Source: Candidatus Woesebacteria bacterium RIFCSPHIGHO2_01_FULL_44_10 (GTDB lineage: Bacteria; Patescibacteriota; Microgenomatia; UBA8517). From it: DNA of 7,835 nucleotides. The translations under genes and the position numbers were made by a program. Of the stretch, positions 5,179 to 7,835 are shown one piece after another. The notes beneath the pieces were generated by a model. That model did no database searches. It was not told the DNA's origin and saw only the letters and a list, made by a program, of their open reading frames with translations. The DNA lies in the NCBI GenBank assembly GCA_001792465.1, contig MGGO01000011.1:1-7835 (forward strand), written 5' to 3'. Every line of letters begins with the position of its first letter. The stretch's first letter is position 1.

Positions 5179-5855
5179 TTAAATTTGAGAATGTCAGCAA
5201 AAGTTTTGGTGATATTAAAGCGATTGACAACGTAAATTTTGAAATCGCTGACGGTGAGTTTGTTTTCATCTCTGGGCCATCAGGGGCGGGCAAAACTACC
5301 CTACTTCATCTTTTGCTTGGTGAATACCATCCTTCCGCCGGTGAAGTTATTTTTGACGAAACCAAGGTGTCTCAGATTCCAAAAAAAGAACTTCCCTTTT
5401 TCAGACGAAAAATAGGGGTGGTTTTTCAAGACTACAGGCTCCTTCCTGAAAGAACGGTTAGAGAAAACGTGGAGGTAGCGCTGGCTGTTGCTGGTGTTAG
5501 CGAGGAGGAGTGGGTCAAGCGAGCAGATCAAGTTTTAAAACTGGTGGGTATTTTGGATCGGGCCCAACTTTTTCCATCCCAGCTTTCGGGGGGGGAGGCT
5601 CAGAGGGTAAGTTTAGCCCGGGCCCTGGTCACAAATCCCAGGGTAATTTTTGCCGATGAACCAACGGGTAACCTGGACTGGGAAACGGCTGACGCAATTA
5701 TGGATTTATTTCATGAAATCAACAAGGAAGGTAAAACGGTGATTATTGCCTCGCACCATAAGGCGATAATAGATAAAATGGATAAAAGGGTGATTGAACT
5801 CAAAAAAGGTGAACTGGTCCATGACAGTGGGCATGGCAAGCACAAAAAGCGGTAA
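5175..5855 (+). CDS. ftsE: Cell-division ATP-binding protein FtsE
   Basis: FtsE is the cytoplasmic ATPase of the FtsEX complex, which resembles an ABC transporter but works by driving peptidoglycan hydrolases outside the membrane. The 226 residues hold every ABC motif: Walker A G-P-S-G-A-G-K-T-T (34-42), Q-loop Q85 in V-F-Q-D-Y-R-L-L-P, signature L-S-G-G-E (137-141), Walker B V-I-F-A-D-E-P-T-G-N-L-D (157-168, catalytic E162), and switch H194 in I-A-S-H-H. The sequence F-Q-D-Y-R-L-L-P-E-R-T-V-R-E-N-V is the FtsE form of the region after the Q-loop. The start is GTG at 5175, inside the stop of the gene before (GTGA overlap). It gives the expected M-I-K-F-E-N-V-S-K-S-F opening. A short basic tail (K-H-K-K-R) closes the protein. 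ftsX follows after 5 bases. Confidence 0.95.
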   Translation: MIKFENVSKSFGDIKAIDNVNFEIADGEFVFISGPSGAGKTTLLHLLLGEYHPSAGEVIFDETKVSQIPKKELPFFRRKIGVVFQDYRLLPERTVRENVEVALAVAGVSEEEWVKRADQVLKLVGILDRAQLFPSQLSGGEAQRVSLARALVTNPRVIFADEPTGNLDWETADAIMDLFHEINKEGKTVIIASHHKAIIDKMDKRVIELKKGELVHDSGHGKHKKR

Positions 5856-5860
5856 ATAGT

Positions 5861-6763
5861 ATGCATTTAAAAACGGCTCTAAGCTACATTCGAAGATCGC
5901 CTTTCCAGGCCATGGCCGCCGTCAGTGTGCTTTCCCTGACTTTTTTCATTGCGACACTGCTTGCGGTTTTAATTTACGCCAGCAACCAAGTCCTAGTTCA
6001 CTTTGAAACCAGGCCACAAGTAATTGCTTTCCTGAAAGATGAAGCCACGACGGAGCAGATTACGAATCTTCAAAGGAAGCTTTCGGGAGATGAGCGGGTG
6101 GGGGACATTAGCTTTGTGACTAAAGAAGAAGCTTTTACCATTTACAAAGATGCAACCAGCGACAACCCTCTGTTGGCTGAATTGGTTAGCCCCTCCATTT
6201 TTCCTGCCAGCTTAGAGTTTTCCCTCAAAGACCTGCAGTACGCCAGGCAAGTGGTTGAGGAAATCAAACAGGAAGCAATTGTTGAAAGTGTTGGCTTCAC
6301 GGCCAGCATTGGCGGGGAAGATAACCTCAATGACGTGGTTGAGAATTTGAAAACGGCGACTTTGTATATTCGAATCGGGGGAATATCTTTGGTAGCTATT
6401 TTAACCGGAGCATCTTTTCTGGTGTTGATGGTTGTGATCGGTTTACGAATTACAACCAGGAAAAACGAAATTGAGATTCTGGACCTTTTGGGAGCGACGG
6501 GAGGCTTTATCCGGGCTCCCGTTGTTTTGGAAGCGATTGTTTACTCCATTATCGGTACGTTAATTGGTTGGATAGTGGCACTTATCTTGCTTCTTTATGC
6601 CACCCCCTCCATCATTGGTTATTTCTCGCCGATTCCGATTTTACCTAAAAACAGCCTTGATTTCTTCTTGCTTTTGGGGTTAATCTTTTTGGCTGAGTTA
6701 ATTGTCGGGGTGTTAATTGCCTTGGGAGGCAGTTTGATTGCAGTTTCTCGCGCCAGGCGATAA
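5861..6763 (+). CDS. ftsX: Cell-division permease-like protein FtsX
   Basis: FtsX is the membrane partner of FtsE and passes the ATPase signal to a hydrolase or its activator outside the cell. The 300 residues have the family layout: a short cytoplasmic start with R-R-S-P-F-Q-A, membrane helix 1 (about 17-40), an extracellular domain (about 41-168), then helices 2 (170-194), 3 (222-247) and 4 (267-291). Between helices 2 and 3 lies the typical coupling segment N-E-I-E-I-L-D-L-L-G-A-T-G-G-F-I-R (202-218). The extracellular domain begins with V-I-A-F-L-K-D and has S-F-V-T-K-E-E-A, both common in FtsX. The ATG at 5861 has no Shine-Dalgarno sequence and probably relies on coupling with ftsE. Only 2 bases separate its stop from the hydrolase gene, supporting FtsEX control of that enzyme. 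Confidence 0.95.
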   Translation: MHLKTALSYIRRSPFQAMAAVSVLSLTFFIATLLAVLIYASNQVLVHFETRPQVIAFLKDEATTEQITNLQRKLSGDERVGDISFVTKEEAFTIYKDATSDNPLLAELVSPSIFPASLEFSLKDLQYARQVVEEIKQEAIVESVGFTASIGGEDNLNDVVENLKTATLYIRIGGISLVAILTGASFLVLMVVIGLRITTRKNEIEILDLLGATGGFIRAPVVLEAIVYSIIGTLIGWIVALILLLYATPSIIGYFSPIPILPKNSLDFFLLLGLIFLAELIVGVLIALGGSLIAVSRARR

Positions 6764-6765
6764 CA

Positions 6766-7835
6766 ATGGGAAAATGGTTAAAAACGCTTTGCTTCACACT
6801 CCTGCTTGCACTAGCCTTTTGGTTTAGGCCTACCTCCGTTTTGTCTCAGACATGCGACAACCTTTGTGAAGTCAACAAGAAAATTGATGAGTACCAAAAA
6901 GAGCTTTCAAGACTGTCTAGTCAGGCCAATACCCTTTCAAATCAAATTGCCCAATTCAATGCTCAGATCAGGTTGACCGAAGCTAAGATTAAGCAAACCG
7001 AGGAGAAAATTTTACTTCTGGGAGGCAGGATTGATCAGCTTGAGCTCTCACTTGGGAGCCTCACCGACGCCTTTTCTTCCCGGGCAGTGGAAACCTACAA
7101 AATGACTCGTTTTGGCGACAGCCTGTTTTTAGCTTTCTCTGGTCATGATTTGACGGAAATAGTTTCCAGATTCCGCTACCTCGCCAAAATTCAGGAAGCA
7201 GACCGGGGTTTATTGGTTCGCTTGCAAAAAGCCCAAAATGCGTATGTGGAAGAAAGAACCAGCCAGGAGGAGTTGGCTACCCAACTTGAAGAACAAACCA
7301 AAGTTCTGGGAGTACAAAAAGAAGCCAAAGCTCAACTTCTTTCCGTGACCAGAAATGACGAAAAGCGCTACCAGGAACTACTATCCAAAGCACTTGCCGA
7401 AATTGAAGCCATATCAGCGATTATTGCCGGGAAGGGTCAGGAAAACCAAGTTGGCCCGGTGGCTGAGGGGGCAAGAATTGCCAGCATTATCCCCAGCCCA
7501 TCAGCCTGTTCCAGTGGTGGTCATTTACACTTGGAAGTGGTAAAAAATAGCGCCCACCAGAATCCGGCTAACTATTTAGCCCCGAAGGGAATTATTTGGG
7601 ACAATGCTCCAGATGGACCCTTCGGATTTTCTGGTTCCTGGCAATGGCCGGTTAACGATCCAGTTAGAATTACCCAAGGATACGGGATGACCTATTATGC
7701 GAGCCAGTTGAAATATTATGGTGGCGCTCCACACACGGGCCTGGACATGGTTAACAACAACAATGACTGGACAGTAAAAGCGGTTCAACCGGGGACACTA
7801 TATCGCGGGGCAATCGGTTGTAAAGGCGGAACCCT
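6766..7835 (+). CDS. Secreted coiled-coil M23 peptidoglycan hydrolase, domain apparently permuted (3' end outside window)
   Basis: The frame runs from ATG 6766 to the window end without a stop: 356 codons, incomplete. Residues 1-27 form a signal peptide (M-G-K-W-L-K, hydrophobic core 8-20, likely cleavage near V-L-S/Q). Two long coiled-coil stretches (about 35-113 and 143-222) flank a short middle part (F-G-D-S-L-F-L-A-F-S), the layout of EnvC, PcsB and CwlO hydrolases. The M23 (LytM-type) region follows. G-G-H-L-H-L-E-V (251-258, H253 and H255) with N-P-A-N-Y-L (266-271) matches the usual last part of the fold. W-P-V-N (294-297), I-T-Q-G-Y-G (302-307) and H-T-G-L-D (H323, D327) match its first part, so the order is reversed. 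M23 enzymes are zinc peptidases that cut peptide cross-links in peptidoglycan. Directly after ftsEX, this is the likely hydrolase they control. Whether it is active depends on residues beyond the window. Confidence 0.9.
   Translation, partial: MGKWLKTLCFTLLLALAFWFRPTSVLSQTCDNLCEVNKKIDEYQKELSRLSSQANTLSNQIAQFNAQIRLTEAKIKQTEEKILLLGGRIDQLELSLGSLTDAFSSRAVETYKMTRFGDSLFLAFSGHDLTEIVSRFRYLAKIQEADRGLLVRLQKAQNAYVEERTSQEELATQLEEQTKVLGVQKEAKAQLLSVTRNDEKRYQELLSKALAEIEAISAIIAGKGQENQVGPVAEGARIASIIPSPSACSSGGHLHLEVVKNSAHQNPANYLAPKGIIWDNAPDGPFGFSGSWQWPVNDPVRITQGYGMTYYASQLKYYGGAPHTGLDMVNNNNDWTVKAVQPGTLYRGAIGCKGGT

Noticed and set aside
6840..6870. Lipoprotein signal on the hydrolase (Cys30)
   Set aside because: The residues before the cysteine (L-S-Q-T-C) do not fit a lipobox. 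An ordinary signal peptide is more likely.
7355..7543. Plus-strand open frame of 62 codons
   Set aside because: It lies inside the M23 hydrolase gene in another frame. The hydrolase frame has a signal peptide, coiled coils and M23 motifs throughout.

Overview
The window looks like chromosomal DNA from a candidate phyla radiation (Patescibacteria) bacterium, most likely of the Microgenomates group. That placement is an inference. It rests on very tight gene packing, an almost complete lack of Shine-Dalgarno sequences, several promoters that would give leaderless mRNAs, small membrane-anchored proteins with Ser/Thr/Pro-rich linkers, and an ftsE-ftsX-hydrolase cluster of a kind I associate with that group. 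Base composition is moderate (mid-40s % GC by eye). TGA is used as a true stop: three genes end with it, and the window encodes RF2, the factor that reads it. No tRNA, rRNA, mobile element or CRISPR array was seen, and no stretch over 300 bases lacks a gene.

Left part (1-2499, + strand): the C-terminal end of a glutamate dehydrogenase; a membrane-anchored protein with a free-standing LytR C-terminal domain; an exported coiled-coil protein; a small single-pass membrane protein overlapping it; and a two-pass membrane protein. The last four look like envelope proteins, but none has an assigned function. The second and third genes each have a sigma70-type promoter whose -35 box contains the TGA stop codon of the gene before.

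Middle (2474-3597, - strand): a two-gene unit encoding a winged-helix/Nudix protein followed directly (TAA then ATG, no gap) by a small four-cysteine protein that I do not recognise. It converges on the left block with overlapping 3' ends. It is divided from prfB by an 89-bp divergent promoter region that holds an inverted repeat.

Right part (3598-7835, + strand): prfB (RF2, no programmed frameshift), then a four-gene unit: a single-pass membrane protein with a small C-terminal domain, ftsE, ftsX, and a secreted coiled-coil/M23 peptidoglycan hydrolase that runs off the end. By analogy with FtsEX-EnvC, FtsEX-PcsB and FtsEX-CwlO, the ATPase and permease should gate the hydrolase across the membrane during division or growth. 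The main find is in the hydrolase. The usual C-terminal G-x-H-L-H-x-E-V segment of the M23 fold comes before the H-x-x-x-D segment, so the catalytic domain appears circularly permuted.
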